Positions 39,785 through 50,528 of a stretch of DNA of 64,000 nt are shown in pieces. A program made the translations under genes and the position numbers. The notes under the pieces were generated by a model, which saw only the letters and a list, made by a program, of their open reading frames with translations, made no database searches and had not been told where the DNA came from. Source of the stretch: an uncultured Sphingomonadaceae bacterium (GTDB lineage Bacteria; Pseudomonadota; Alphaproteobacteria; Sphingomonadales; Sphingomonadaceae); contig CAMYJW010000028.1 of assembly GCA_947258815.1 (NCBI GenBank), forward strand, positions 62,001-126,000. The letters run 5' to 3'. Position 1 is the stretch's first letter; every line of letters begins with the position of its first letter.

Positions 39785-41242
39785 TCAGTCCTGTAACGCC
39801 TTGACGATCTGTTCGACCATCTTCTTCGCATCAGACAACAGCATCATCGTCTGATCCATATAGAACACTTCGTTATCGACCCCGGCATAGCCAACGCCAG
39901 ACATCGATCGCTTGATGAAAAAGATCGTCTTGGCTTTCTCGACATCGAAAACCGGCATGCCATAGATCGGCGATCCCTTGTCAGTCTTCGCCGCCGGATT
40001 GACGACATCGTTCGCGCCGATGATGAAGGCCACGTCGGTCTGCGCAAATTCGCCGTTGATATCTTCCAGCTCAAACACTTCATCGTAAGGCACGTTCGCT
40101 TCGGCAAGCAGCACGTTCATATGCCCCGGCATACGCCCGGCGACAGGGTGAATGGCATATTTCACCCGCACGCCTTCTTCTTTCAGCAGGTCCGACATTT
40201 CGCGCAACACATGCTGCGCCTGCGCCACGGCCATGCCGTAACCGGGAATGATGATAACCTGTTCGGCTTCCTTCATCAGGAACGCTGCGTCTTCAGCCGA
40301 TCCCGCTTTCCACGGACGATCTATCTTTTCCGCACCATCGCCGCCGCCGCTGTCAGCCCCGAAACCGCCGGCGATCACCGAAATGAAGCTGCGGTTCATC
40401 GCCTTGCACATGATGTAGGAGAGGATCGCGCCCGATGCGCCAACCAGCGCACCGGTGATAATCATCGCAGTGTTGTGCAGCGTAAAGCCCATCGCCGCCG
40501 CCGCCCAGCCCGAATAGGAATTGAGCATCGAGACAACCACCGGCATATCCGCGCCGCCGATCGGAATGATCAGCAGGAACCCGATCAGGAACGCCAGAAC
40601 GGTGACGGTTCCGATCACCCAGATCGCCTGATCGGTCATGAAATAAGCGGTCAGCCCCAGGATCGCCAGAAGCGTTGCCAGATTGATAAGATGGCGGGCA
40701 GGCAGCATGATCGGCGCGCCCGACATATTGCCGTTCAGCTTGGCAAACGCGATCACCGAGCCTGAAAACGTGATCGCGCCGATGGCGATGCCCAGCCCCA
40801 TCTCAAGCCGGCTGACCGGATTGATGAAACTGTCCGCATCGACAATTCCGAACGCTTCCGGGTTCAGATAAGCAGCCCAGCCAACCAGCACGGCGGCAAG
40901 GCCAACAAGACTGTGAAACGCGGCAACAAGCTGGGGCATTGCCGTCATCGCGATCCGCCGCGCCGTGGTCAGCCCGATTACCGCGCCAAGCGCGATAGCG
41001 GCCAGAATTTTCCCCAGAACCACCAGATCCTGCGAAGTGGGATCGGGCAGCCAGCCGCCTTCGGGGATTGGCGCCTGTGTCAGCAACGTGGTCAGCACGG
41101 CAATGCCCATGCCGATCATGCCAAACCGGTTGCCCGAACGCGATGTTGCCGGAGATGAAAGCCCGCGCAACGCGAAAATGAACAGAACCCCGGAAACGAG
41201 ATAGGCGATCAGCGCCCAGGCAGGCAGACCCGCATGTTCCAT
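39785..41242 (-). CDS. pntB: NAD(P) transhydrogenase subunit beta
   Basis: A 485-residue membrane protein: about nine transmembrane helices, then the NADP(H)-binding dIII domain with GYGMAVAQAQ and the C-terminal IGANDVVNPAAKTDKGSPIYGMPV. It couples proton movement to hydride transfer between NADH and NADP+. The start is ATG 41242 (MEHAGLPAWALIAY); the preceding 11 codons are not family-like. It follows the small alpha subunit by 4 bp. Confidence 0.96.
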   Translation of the reverse strand: MEHAGLPAWALIAYLVSGVLFIFALRGLSSPATSRSGNRFGMIGMGIAVLTTLLTQAPIPEGGWLPDPTSQDLVVLGKILAAIALGAVIGLTTARRIAMTAMPQLVAAFHSLVGLAAVLVGWAAYLNPEAFGIVDADSFINPVSRLEMGLGIAIGAITFSGSVIAFAKLNGNMSGAPIMLPARHLINLATLLAILGLTAYFMTDQAIWVIGTVTVLAFLIGFLLIIPIGGADMPVVVSMLNSYSGWAAAAMGFTLHNTAMIITGALVGASGAILSYIMCKAMNRSFISVIAGGFGADSGGGDGAEKIDRPWKAGSAEDAAFLMKEAEQVIIIPGYGMAVAQAQHVLREMSDLLKEEGVRVKYAIHPVAGRMPGHMNVLLAEANVPYDEVFELEDINGEFAQTDVAFIIGANDVVNPAAKTDKGSPIYGMPVFDVEKAKTIFFIKRSMSGVGYAGVDNEVFYMDQTMMLLSDAKKMVEQIVKALQD

Positions 41243-41246
41243 CGGA

Positions 41247-41528
41247 TCAGCGTTCCTTCTTCTTGTACATCGCAAGCATGCGCGCGGTAACAGCGAACCC
41301 GCCGAAAATATTGATGCTGGCCAGCACCACCGCGATCAGGCCCAGCGCGCTTGAAGCCAGTTCCTCCGCCGAAGCAGATGCTACCAGCGCGCCAACGATA
41401 ATCACCGATGAAATCGCGTTGGTCACAGCCATCAGCGGCGTGTGCAACGCGGGCGTGACCGACCATACGACATAATAGCCGACGAAACACGCCAGCACGA
41501 AAATCGAAAGGATCGAGATAAAGTCCAT
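41247..41528 (-). CDS. pntAb: NAD(P) transhydrogenase subunit alpha part 2 (membrane)
   Basis: A 93-residue protein with three hydrophobic helices (FISILSIFVLACFVGYYVVW, then TNAISSVIIVGALVAS and ALGLIAVVLASINIFGGFAVTARML). It is the dII membrane part that is fused to the alpha subunit in E. coli but separate in alphaproteobacteria. It lies between pntAa and pntB with 4-12 bp gaps. Confidence 0.95.
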   Translation of the reverse strand: MDFISILSIFVLACFVGYYVVWSVTPALHTPLMAVTNAISSVIIVGALVASASAEELASSALGLIAVVLASINIFGGFAVTARMLAMYKKKER

Positions 41529-41540
41529 TTTATGCGCCCC

Positions 41541-42674
41541 TCATCCCAAAAGCCTTTCGTTTACAACCTGGCCGCCTTTGGTCAGCCGCACGGCATCGCC
41601 GATTTCTTCGTCAAGCACGGGGCCGCCAGCTTCCTTGTCCCAGAATGCGGACAGGAAATTGAACAGGTTGCGCGCGAACAGCGCCGATGCATCGGCCGCC
41701 AGATGCGCGGGCGTGTTTGAATAGCCGATGATTTTCACGCCGTGCTTTTCAACCACTTCATCCGCCACAGAGCCTTCAACATTGCCGCCCTGGGTCACGG
41801 CAAGATCGAAAATCACGCTTCCCGCTTTCATCGTTGCGATCTGCGCATCGGTGATCAGCCGCGGCGCGGGACGCCCCGGAATCAATGCGGTGGTGATCAC
41901 CATATCCTGTTTGGCGATATGCGATGAAACCAGTTCGGCCTGCGCTTTCTGGTATTCCTCAGACATTTCAGTGGCATAACCGCCGCTGCCTTCACCTTCG
42001 ATACCTTCGACGCTTTCCACGAATATCGGCTTGGCACCCAGCGACAGGATCTGTTCCCTCGTGGCAGAGCGCACATCGGTTGCCGAAACCTGCGCGCCCA
42101 GCCTGCGCGCAGTGGCGATTGCCTGCAATCCGGCAACGCCAACCCCCATGACAAAACACTTGGCCGCCGTGATCGTGCCCGCGGCGGTCATCATCATCGG
42201 CAGCGCGCGCCCATAGACATTGGCTGCGGCAAGCACGGCCTTGTAGCCGGAAAGGTTCGATTGCGAAGACAGGATGTCCATCGATTGCGCGCGGGTTATG
42301 CGCGGCATGAATTCCATCGCCAGCGCTTCAAGCCCAGCACTGGCGTAAGCATCAACCCGTTCACGCTGTTCAAACGGATCGAGCGCGGCAACAATCCACG
42401 CACCATCGCCTGCACCTGCCAGAAGCGCCGGATCAGGCCCTTGCACACCAAGGACAATATCCGCGCCGCGCACCGCTTCTTCGGCGGACACGATTTGGGC
42501 CCCGGCATCGCGATATTCGCCATCGGAAACAGCAGCAAGCAGACCCGCGCCTTGCTCAACCGCAACGCTCGCCCCAAGCCCGATAAATTTCTTTACGGTT
42601 TCCGGGGTTGCCGCAACGCGGGTTTCCGCGTCCGCGCGTTCCTTGAGTACGGCGATGCGCCGGCCCTGGGTCAT
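41541..42674 (-). CDS. pntAa: NAD(P) transhydrogenase subunit alpha part 1 (NAD-binding)
   Basis: A 377-residue soluble dI domain, similar to alanine dehydrogenase. The NAD-binding motif is VMGVGVAGLQAIATARRLGA, and conserved EFMPRITRAQSMDILSSQSN is upstream. It delivers hydride from NADH to the NADP site of PntB. The start ATG 42674 is 7 bp after the CoxIV-like stop. Confidence 0.96.
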   Translation of the reverse strand: MTQGRRIAVLKERADAETRVAATPETVKKFIGLGASVAVEQGAGLLAAVSDGEYRDAGAQIVSAEEAVRGADIVLGVQGPDPALLAGAGDGAWIVAALDPFEQRERVDAYASAGLEALAMEFMPRITRAQSMDILSSQSNLSGYKAVLAAANVYGRALPMMMTAAGTITAAKCFVMGVGVAGLQAIATARRLGAQVSATDVRSATREQILSLGAKPIFVESVEGIEGEGSGGYATEMSEEYQKAQAELVSSHIAKQDMVITTALIPGRPAPRLITDAQIATMKAGSVIFDLAVTQGGNVEGSVADEVVEKHGVKIIGYSNTPAHLAADASALFARNLFNFLSAFWDKEAGGPVLDEEIGDAVRLTKGGQVVNERLLG

Positions 42675-42681
42675 GAACCGG

Positions 42682-42804
42682 TCAGGCGATCAGAAAGACG
42701 ACAAAGGCCGTGACGAGCGCCACGACAATCGAGCCCCATTTCAGCATTGTGATAAAACCGCCGTAGGTTTCCTGAGCTTTGCCCATCTGCTTGCCAGAAT
42801 CCAT
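42682..42804 (-). CDS. aa3-type cytochrome c oxidase subunit IV-like protein, 40 aa
   Basis: I translated this by hand: 40 residues, MDSGKQMGKAQETYGGFITM followed by LKWGSIVVALVTAFVVFLIA. The single transmembrane helix after a YGGFI-type stretch matches the bacterial aa3-type oxidase subunit IV family (about 40-60 residues). In related alphaproteobacteria the gene often sits directly before pntA, 7 bp here. It is shorter than common gene-finding cut-offs. Whether it joins the oxidase in this organism is untested. Confidence 0.8.
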   Translation of the reverse strand: MDSGKQMGKAQETYGGFITMLKWGSIVVALVTAFVVFLIA

Positions 42805-42979
42805 GAAAATACGTTCCCCAGACTTTGTGTATTCGTTCACACGCGGCTCTACCGCCCCGTTCGCGCCTGCTCAAGCCCCTCTTTGGCGCGTGGGACCCGG
42901 TTTAAGCCTTAATCCCGTCTTTACCTCACTGCTTTAAGTGCAATTCGTCAAACCACGAGGACAAGGCGAGAAACGGCAA

Positions 42980-44404
42980 ATGTCGCAAGACGGCGAACGC
43001 CTATTGATGTTGATCGACGATGAGCCGGCGCAATGCCGCCTCATCTCGGCGCTTGCCTCGCACGAAGGCTGGCGCACGATCATCGCGGGTGACGCTGAAA
43101 CGGCGATCGCCACGCTTGGCACCCGCCAGGGGATGCAGCTTAACGCCATCATCCTCGATCACTGGGTTCCGGGCGACGATGCCTGCGATCTGATTGCCGA
43201 GCTCAAGAGCCGCCGCCCTGCCCTGCCGATCCTGATGCTGACCACCAGCGCCTCTCCGCTGCTGGCGGTTGAAGCGATGCGCGCAGGGGCGACCGATTAT
43301 CTGGTGAAACCCGTTTCGCCGGACCGGCTGATGCAGGCGCTGCGCGCCGCAACAACGCTGGAAGCCCCACGTGACGAGCTGGCTCCGCTAACCGAAAAAA
43401 TGCCGTCAAACCCCGATTTCGATTCGATGATCGGCGCCACACCTAATTTTCGCAAAGCGCTTGCCGTTGCGGCAAAAGCCGCGCGCGGTCATGGCCCGGT
43501 GCTGATCGAAGGCGAAAGCGGAACCGGCAAGGAAATGCTGGTGCGCGCGATGCACGCCGCATCGCCGCGCGCCAAAGCGCCGCTGCGGATCGTCAACATC
43601 GGTGGATCGCCCAGCAATTCGATCGAATCGCTGTTGTTCGGCCACGAAAAAGGCGCGTTTCCCGGCGCGTTCGATCGTCAGATCGGCGCGTTGCAGCATT
43701 GCGACGGCGGAACACTGGCGCTTGATGAAATTGATCGCCTGCCCGTTCACATGCAGGAACGCCTGCTTGAATCGCTTGAACGCGGCGATGTTCGCCCGAT
43801 CGGCGCACGCCACAGTTTCCGCGTCGATGTGCGGATTATCGCGCAAAGCAATACGCCGCTGTCCCGGCTGGTCGAGGACGGACTGTTCGACGAAACACTG
43901 GCCGAAGCGCTTGGCCCCGTCACCATCGCCCTGCCTGCCTTGCGTGAACGGACCGGCGATATTCCGGCGCTGTGCCGCCATTTCCTGACGCGTATAGGCG
44001 AGCAGCCGGGCCTGCGCGAGTTGGGCATCACCGATGGTGCGCTGGCCTTGCTGACGGCATATGAATGGCCGGGCAATGTCCGCCAGCTTCAGGCCGTGCT
44101 GTTTCGCGCCGCGGTGTTCTGCGATGGTGACGCGCTGACCGCAGACGATTTTCCACAACTTCTCGACATTCTTGGCCCGGAAACATCCACAGCTTCATCC
44201 ACACCCGCGCACGAAAGCGCCGGAGTGATGCTTTATGCGCCCGACGGTAATCTGCGCCCGCTCGAAGAAATCGAAGCCGATGTCATTCGCCTGGCCATCG
44301 GACTTTATCGCGGCCGGATGACCGAAGTTGCCCGTCGCCTCGGCATTGGTCGTTCAACACTGTATCGCAAGCTCAGCGAACTGGGCATCGACAACGCCGC
44401 CTGA
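42980..44404 (+). CDS. NtrC-like response regulator with atypical GAFPGA loop
   Basis: A 474-residue regulator: receiver domain 1-120 with phospho-acceptor D60 (IILDHWVPG) and LLMLIDDEPAQ acidic pair, AAA+ domain with Walker A G178-ESGTGKE and Walker B TLALDEID, and a Fis-type HTH at about 435-470 (MTEVARRLGIGRSTLYRKL). The sigma-54 contact loop, GAFTGA in most family members, reads G225-A-F-P-G-A230. The start at ATG 42980 (MSQDGERLLMLIDDE) gives a normal receiver domain. It is divergent from the pnt operon. No partner kinase is adjacent. Confidence 0.88.
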   Translation: MSQDGERLLMLIDDEPAQCRLISALASHEGWRTIIAGDAETAIATLGTRQGMQLNAIILDHWVPGDDACDLIAELKSRRPALPILMLTTSASPLLAVEAMRAGATDYLVKPVSPDRLMQALRAATTLEAPRDELAPLTEKMPSNPDFDSMIGATPNFRKALAVAAKAARGHGPVLIEGESGTGKEMLVRAMHAASPRAKAPLRIVNIGGSPSNSIESLLFGHEKGAFPGAFDRQIGALQHCDGGTLALDEIDRLPVHMQERLLESLERGDVRPIGARHSFRVDVRIIAQSNTPLSRLVEDGLFDETLAEALGPVTIALPALRERTGDIPALCRHFLTRIGEQPGLRELGITDGALALLTAYEWPGNVRQLQAVLFRAAVFCDGDALTADDFPQLLDILGPETSTASSTPAHESAGVMLYAPDGNLRPLEEIEADVIRLAIGLYRGRMTEVARRLGIGRSTLYRKLSELGIDNAA

Positions 44405-44417
44405 GGCCGCAACGTCC

Positions 44418-44432
44418 AGAGCGTGATGCGCT

Positions 44433-44434
<2 letters not shown>
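44418..44434. terminator. Weak hairpin between convergent regulator and folP
   Basis: AGAGCG (44418-44423), loop TGATG, CGCTCT (44429-44434): a 6-bp perfect stem between the regulator stop and the folP stop. No T-run follows on either strand, so it is only a candidate. Confidence 0.3.
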
Positions 44435-46879
<2,445 letters not shown>

Positions 46880-46975
46880 GATTGCAGAAAAAATTTTGAA
46901 GACGCGCAAGACCTGGCGCCTCGAACCAGCCACCCCGGACCGGCCGCCTTGGCCCGTCCCCTCAGATCATGCGGC
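46880..46975. other. Rest of the rnhB to ccrM gap
   Basis: Contains a 9-bp hairpin with one mismatch (46937-46945 with 46951-46959) 17 bp past the rnhB stop; it has no following T-run on the minus strand but an AT stretch near 46887-46897. I see no gene in the 297-bp region 46679-46975. Confidence 0.4.
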
Positions 46976-47602
46976 TCAGACCGGCATCGCCAGCTGCGCG
47001 ATGGGCGCAAAGCTGCGGCGATGGTGCGCTGTTGGCCCATGTTCGCGCAGCGCCGCCATATGCTGCTTCGTCCAGTATCCGGCATTGCGTTCCCAGCCAT
47101 AATGCGGATGCGCCCGCGCCAGATCGCGCATCAGCCGGTCGCGATGTTCCTTGGCGATGATCGAAGCGGCGGAAATGGCGGGTTCGATCCCGTCGCCGCC
47201 AACAATCGCGCGCGCCGGCCAGCGCCAGTCATCGCTGCGGCCAGCTGGCGTGAGGTTGCCATCAATGAGAATTTCATCGGGATCGCGCCCGGCCAGCGCA
47301 CAGACCCCAGCCACCGCGCGGGTCATCGCCTGCATTGTCGCCGCCAGAATGTTAATCCGGTCAATCTCTTCAACGTCGGCCAGCCCGACAGCCCACACAC
47401 ACGATTGCCTGATCTGCGCCTCCAGAGCGGCGCGGCGCTTTGCGGAAAGTTTTTTCGAATCGTCCAGCCCTTGCGGCGGATCGCGGCCAAGGATGACGGC
47501 GGCGGCAACAACCGGGCCAGCCAGCGGACCACGCCCGGCCTCGTCCACGCCGATCACCATCTGCTCCAACTGCGGCATGGCGCTTTTCTTCGGGTTGTGC
47601 AT
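46976..47602 (-). CDS. rnhB: Ribonuclease HII
   Basis: A 208-residue RNase HII, which removes RNA from RNA-DNA hybrids and single ribonucleotides from DNA. The active-site acids are in [14 protein letters not shown] (D20, E21), with LDDSKKLS and the C-terminal [15 protein letters not shown] block. The start is ATG 47602 ([16 protein letters not shown]) or 47578 (MPQLEQMV, 200 residues). The frame stays open further upstream but overlaps the sugar dehydrogenase on the other strand, so those codons are not used. Confidence 0.95.
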   Translation of the reverse strand: MHNPKKSAMPQLEQMVIGVDEAGRGPLAGPVVAAAVILGRDPPQGLDDSKKLSAKRRAALEAQIRQSCVWAVGLADVEEIDRINILAATMQAMTRAVAGVCALAGRDPDEILIDGNLTPAGRSDDWRWPARAIVGGDGIEPAISAASIIAKEHRDRLMRDLARAHPHYGWERNAGYWTKQHMAALREHGPTAHHRRSFAPIAQLAMPV

Positions 47603-47612
47603 ATTCGTGCCC

Positions 47613-48812
47613 ATGTCCAAACAGACGGTTTCGCTGATCTTTTCCGCCCTCACCCTGCTTGTCGCAAGCTGCGGCGGCTCCAACCTTGGGGATAACGCGG
47701 TTGCAGGCGTTCCCGCACGCGAAGCCTTTGCGATCGAGGAAATCGCCGCGTTCGATGAACCTTGGGCCATGGCGATTGACCGGGCCACCGGCATCGTGTT
47801 CGTCACCGAGAAGAAAGGGCGGATCAGATTTGTCGGGCCGAACGGCAAAACAGGCACCGTATCGGGCGTTCCACCAGTCGATTATGGCGGGCAAGGCGGC
47901 CTTGGCGATATCGTTTTCGCGCCGGACACCGGCACGGACGGACGCGAACCAGAAACCCGCACCGGGCCGGATCGGCGCACCGTCTATCTCAGCTGGGTCG
48001 AAGCCGGATCGGGCAAAACGCGCGGCGCCGTGGTCGGCAAGGCACAAATGGTGTGCAACGATCAATCCGGCTGTGCCCTGCAAGACCTGACCGTTATCTG
48101 GCGACAGCAGCCGAAAGTAACCGGCCACGGGCATTATTCGCATCGCATCGCCTTCTCGCCCGATGGCCGGCATCTGTTCATCGCATCGGGCGACCGGCAA
48201 AAACTGTCTCCCGCACAAGACCTGTCGAACACGCTGGGAACAATCGTGCGGCTTCTTCCCGATGGCACCCCCGCACCCGGCAATCCATTTGCCGACAAGG
48301 GATCGCCGAGCGATCAAATCTGGTCATACGGGCATCGCAATATCCTTGGCCTTGCATTCGATGCCCAAGGACAGCTCTGGGATGTGGAGCATGGCCCGGC
48401 TGGCGGAGACGAGCTTAATCTTGTTGAACGCGGCGCGAATTATGGCTGGCCCGAGGCATCGGACGGCCAGCACTATGGCGGCGACCCGATCCCCGACCAT
48501 GCCCAAAAACCGCAATTTTCCGCACCTGCCATCAGCTGGAACCCGGTTATCGCGCCGGGCGGAATGATTTTCTATACAGGCGATCTGTTCGCCCAATGGA
48601 AAGATCAGGTGCTGATCGCGGCGATGCGTCCCGCCGGGATCGTGCGCGTCGCAAAAACGGGGGGCAAGGCGCGCGAAATGGCCCGATACAGCACTGAAAA
48701 CCGCATTCGTGCGATAGCGCAGACCGCCAATGGCGCGATCCTTGTGCTGGAAGATGGCAGCAGCCCCGAACAGGGCCGCCTGCTGAAACTCACTCCGGCG
48801 AATAACCGATAG
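47613..48812 (+). CDS. PQQ-dependent sugar dehydrogenase-like lipoprotein
   Basis: A 399-residue protein with an N-terminal lipoprotein signal ([14 protein letters not shown], lipid cysteine at about residue 20) and a beta-propeller of the soluble glucose/sorbosone dehydrogenase type. Family segments are [12 protein letters not shown] near the start, [37 protein letters not shown] and [22 protein letters not shown]. It probably oxidises a sugar in the periplasm with PQQ; the substrate is unknown. The start ATG 47613 is 10 bp from the divergent rnhB start and has no clear Shine-Dalgarno. Confidence 0.87.
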   Translation: MSKQTVSLIFSALTLLVASCGGSNLGDNAVAGVPAREAFAIEEIAAFDEPWAMAIDRATGIVFVTEKKGRIRFVGPNGKTGTVSGVPPVDYGGQGGLGDIVFAPDTGTDGREPETRTGPDRRTVYLSWVEAGSGKTRGAVVGKAQMVCNDQSGCALQDLTVIWRQQPKVTGHGHYSHRIAFSPDGRHLFIASGDRQKLSPAQDLSNTLGTIVRLLPDGTPAPGNPFADKGSPSDQIWSYGHRNILGLAFDAQGQLWDVEHGPAGGDELNLVERGANYGWPEASDGQHYGGDPIPDHAQKPQFSAPAISWNPVIAPGGMIFYTGDLFAQWKDQVLIAAMRPAGIVRVAKTGGKAREMARYSTENRIRAIAQTANGAILVLEDGSSPEQGRLLKLTPANNR

Positions 48813-48853
48813 CTATCGACAAGCGCGCGCAGCCCCCCTATCGGCGCGCGACC

Positions 48854-49369
48854 ATGGCCGAAGCGAACATCATCCCTCTGGACAACGTCGATCCCGTGCT
48901 GGTCGAGGAACTGCTCGACCGCGCGTTCGAGCCGGAGCGCAAGCAGCGCACGGCATACAAGGTGCGCGAAGGGATGGACTGGCTGCCCGCACTCAGCTTT
49001 GCAGCGCTTGACGAACAGGACCGGCTGACGGGCACTATCCAGTGCTGGCCGGTTGGCCTCACCGATGGCGAAGGCCGCGCCCATCCGATGATCATGGTCG
49101 GCCCCGTTGCGGTGCTTCCCGAAGAGCAGATGCGCGGGTTCGGACAGGCTTTGATGGCCGCAAGCCTGGGTGGCCTGATGCCCGAAGCCCCGCTGCCGCA
49201 AGTGATGATCGGCGACCCTGAATACTATGGCCGGTTCTGGGATTTCACCAATGCCCACACCCAGGGCTGGACTTTGCCCGGCCCCGTCGATCCGGCAAGG
49301 GTTCTGGTGCGCTGCGCCAATCCCGCCGTCCTCCCCCGCGAAGGTGCCCTCGGCCCTTGGCGGCGCTGA
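48854..49369 (+). CDS. GNAT family N-acetyltransferase
   Basis: A 171-residue GNAT-like protein. The core acetyl-CoA region is VGPVAVLPEEQMRGFGQALMAASL, resembling the GNAT motif A (V-x-P-x3-x-G-x-G-x-x-L), and a C-terminal beta segment DPEYYGRFWDF is typical. The acceptor is unknown. It is the first of a run of plus-strand genes to retropepsin-like protein, with a gap of 23 bp to the next. Confidence 0.83.
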   Translation: MAEANIIPLDNVDPVLVEELLDRAFEPERKQRTAYKVREGMDWLPALSFAALDEQDRLTGTIQCWPVGLTDGEGRAHPMIMVGPVAVLPEEQMRGFGQALMAASLGGLMPEAPLPQVMIGDPEYYGRFWDFTNAHTQGWTLPGPVDPARVLVRCANPAVLPREGALGPWRR

Positions 49370-49392
49370 TCTGATCTGGCATCGAACCGGCG

Positions 49393-49938
49393 ATGCCTTA
49401 CGAACCGCCTCCAGAACTGGCCGCGCTTTCGCTTGCCGAAATTGCCGATCTGGTGTCCGCGCGCAAACTGCCGCCGCTGGATAAATGGTCACCGCAGGAA
49501 ACCGGCGAAAGCCACATGCACATCGCGGCAGACGGGCGCTGGTTTCATGAAGGCGGCGAAATCACCCGGCCTGCCATGGTGCGCGCTTTCGCATCGCTGC
49601 TGATGCGGGATGCCGATGGCAGGCACTGGCTGGTAACGCCATACCAGAAGCTGGCGATCACGGTGGAAGACGCGGCATTTATCGCGGTCGATGTCCGGCA
49701 GGAAGGCGATGGGCTGGCATTCCGCCTCAACACCGATGATCTGGTCATTGCCGGTCCGCAAAATCCGATCCGGGTTTCGGGCGATCGCGACACCCCCGCG
49801 ATCCACATCGCCGTGCGGTATGGAACAGAAGCGCGCCTCAACCGCAGCACATATGCGCAACTGGCTGAAATCGCTCTGCAAAACAATGCGCTGGAAGTGG
49901 CCAGCCTTGGCCAGACATTCTCGCTGGTTCCGCAATGA
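49393..49938 (+). CDS. DUF1285 family protein
   Basis: A 181-residue protein matching the DUF1285 family, with PPLDKWSPQETGESHMHIAADGRWFHEGGEI and VTPYQKLAITVEDAAFIAVDV blocks. Function is unknown in the family. The stop overlaps the NUDIX start by 4 bp (ATGA), and in many alphaproteobacteria this gene sits with the NUDIX and CCA-adding genes, suggesting a shared transcript. Confidence 0.85.
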   Translation: MPYEPPPELAALSLAEIADLVSARKLPPLDKWSPQETGESHMHIAADGRWFHEGGEITRPAMVRAFASLLMRDADGRHWLVTPYQKLAITVEDAAFIAVDVRQEGDGLAFRLNTDDLVIAGPQNPIRVSGDRDTPAIHIAVRYGTEARLNRSTYAQLAEIALQNNALEVASLGQTFSLVPQ

Positions 49939-50528
49939 GCGCGCTTTTCGATCATGTCAGCGCGCTGTTCAGGAAAGGCCATGTCGGCACCCTGCCCGAT
50001 CCCTGGGATGATCCGCGCATCCCGGAGATTGAGGAATTTCGCCCCGCATCCGTTCTGATCGCGTTCACCGAGCGCGAGGAGCCGGGCATTTTGCTGCTGC
50101 ACCGGCCATCGAACATGCGCGCCCATCCGGGGCAGATCGCGTTTCCGGGTGGCAAGCGCGATCCGGGCGAAACCCCGGTTGAAGCCGCGCTGCGCGAAGC
50201 CAACGAGGAACTGGGGATTTGCGAAGACGCGGTACGGCTGGTCGGGGTCAGCGATATTCACCGCACCGGCAGCGGCTTTGAAATCACGCCGGTTCTTGGC
50301 GTCGTGCCCGCCGATATCGCAATCAGGCCAAACCCCACCGAAGTTGCGCAGTGGTTCGAAGCGCCTGCCAGCTTCGTTTTCGATTCAAAAAACCAGACCC
50401 GCAAGACAATCGACTGGAAAGACCGCACTCTGCCTTACATCGAGATTATGTGGCGCGAACATCGCATCTGGGGGGTGACCGCCGCGATCATTCATAACTT
50501 GTCCAGACGGCTAAACTGGCATGGATAA
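49935..50528 (+). CDS. NUDIX hydrolase, CoA pyrophosphatase-like
   Basis: A 197-residue NUDIX protein. The NUDIX box is GKRDPGETPVEAALREANEE with LGI next (G-x5-E-x7-R-E-x-x-E-E-x-G-I), and the upstream HRPSNMRAHPGQIAFPG matches the CoA pyrophosphatase (NudL) pattern. Such enzymes hydrolyse CoA and related dinucleotides. It overlaps DUF1285 by 4 bp and the CCA-adding gene by 8 bp. Confidence 0.92.
   Translation: MSALFDHVSALFRKGHVGTLPDPWDDPRIPEIEEFRPASVLIAFTEREEPGILLLHRPSNMRAHPGQIAFPGGKRDPGETPVEAALREANEELGICEDAVRLVGVSDIHRTGSGFEITPVLGVVPADIAIRPNPTEVAQWFEAPASFVFDSKNQTRKTIDWKDRTLPYIEIMWREHRIWGVTAAIIHNLSRRLNWHG

Noticed and set aside
42902..42912. TTAA-N3-TTAA as a CtrA box upstream of the response regulator
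   Set aside because: The spacing is 3, not the 7 of the CtrA consensus, so I do not call it.
46901..46980. GGTTCGAGGCGCC on the minus strand as the T-arm of a tRNA
   Set aside because: No acceptor stem, D-arm or anticodon arm can be drawn around it.
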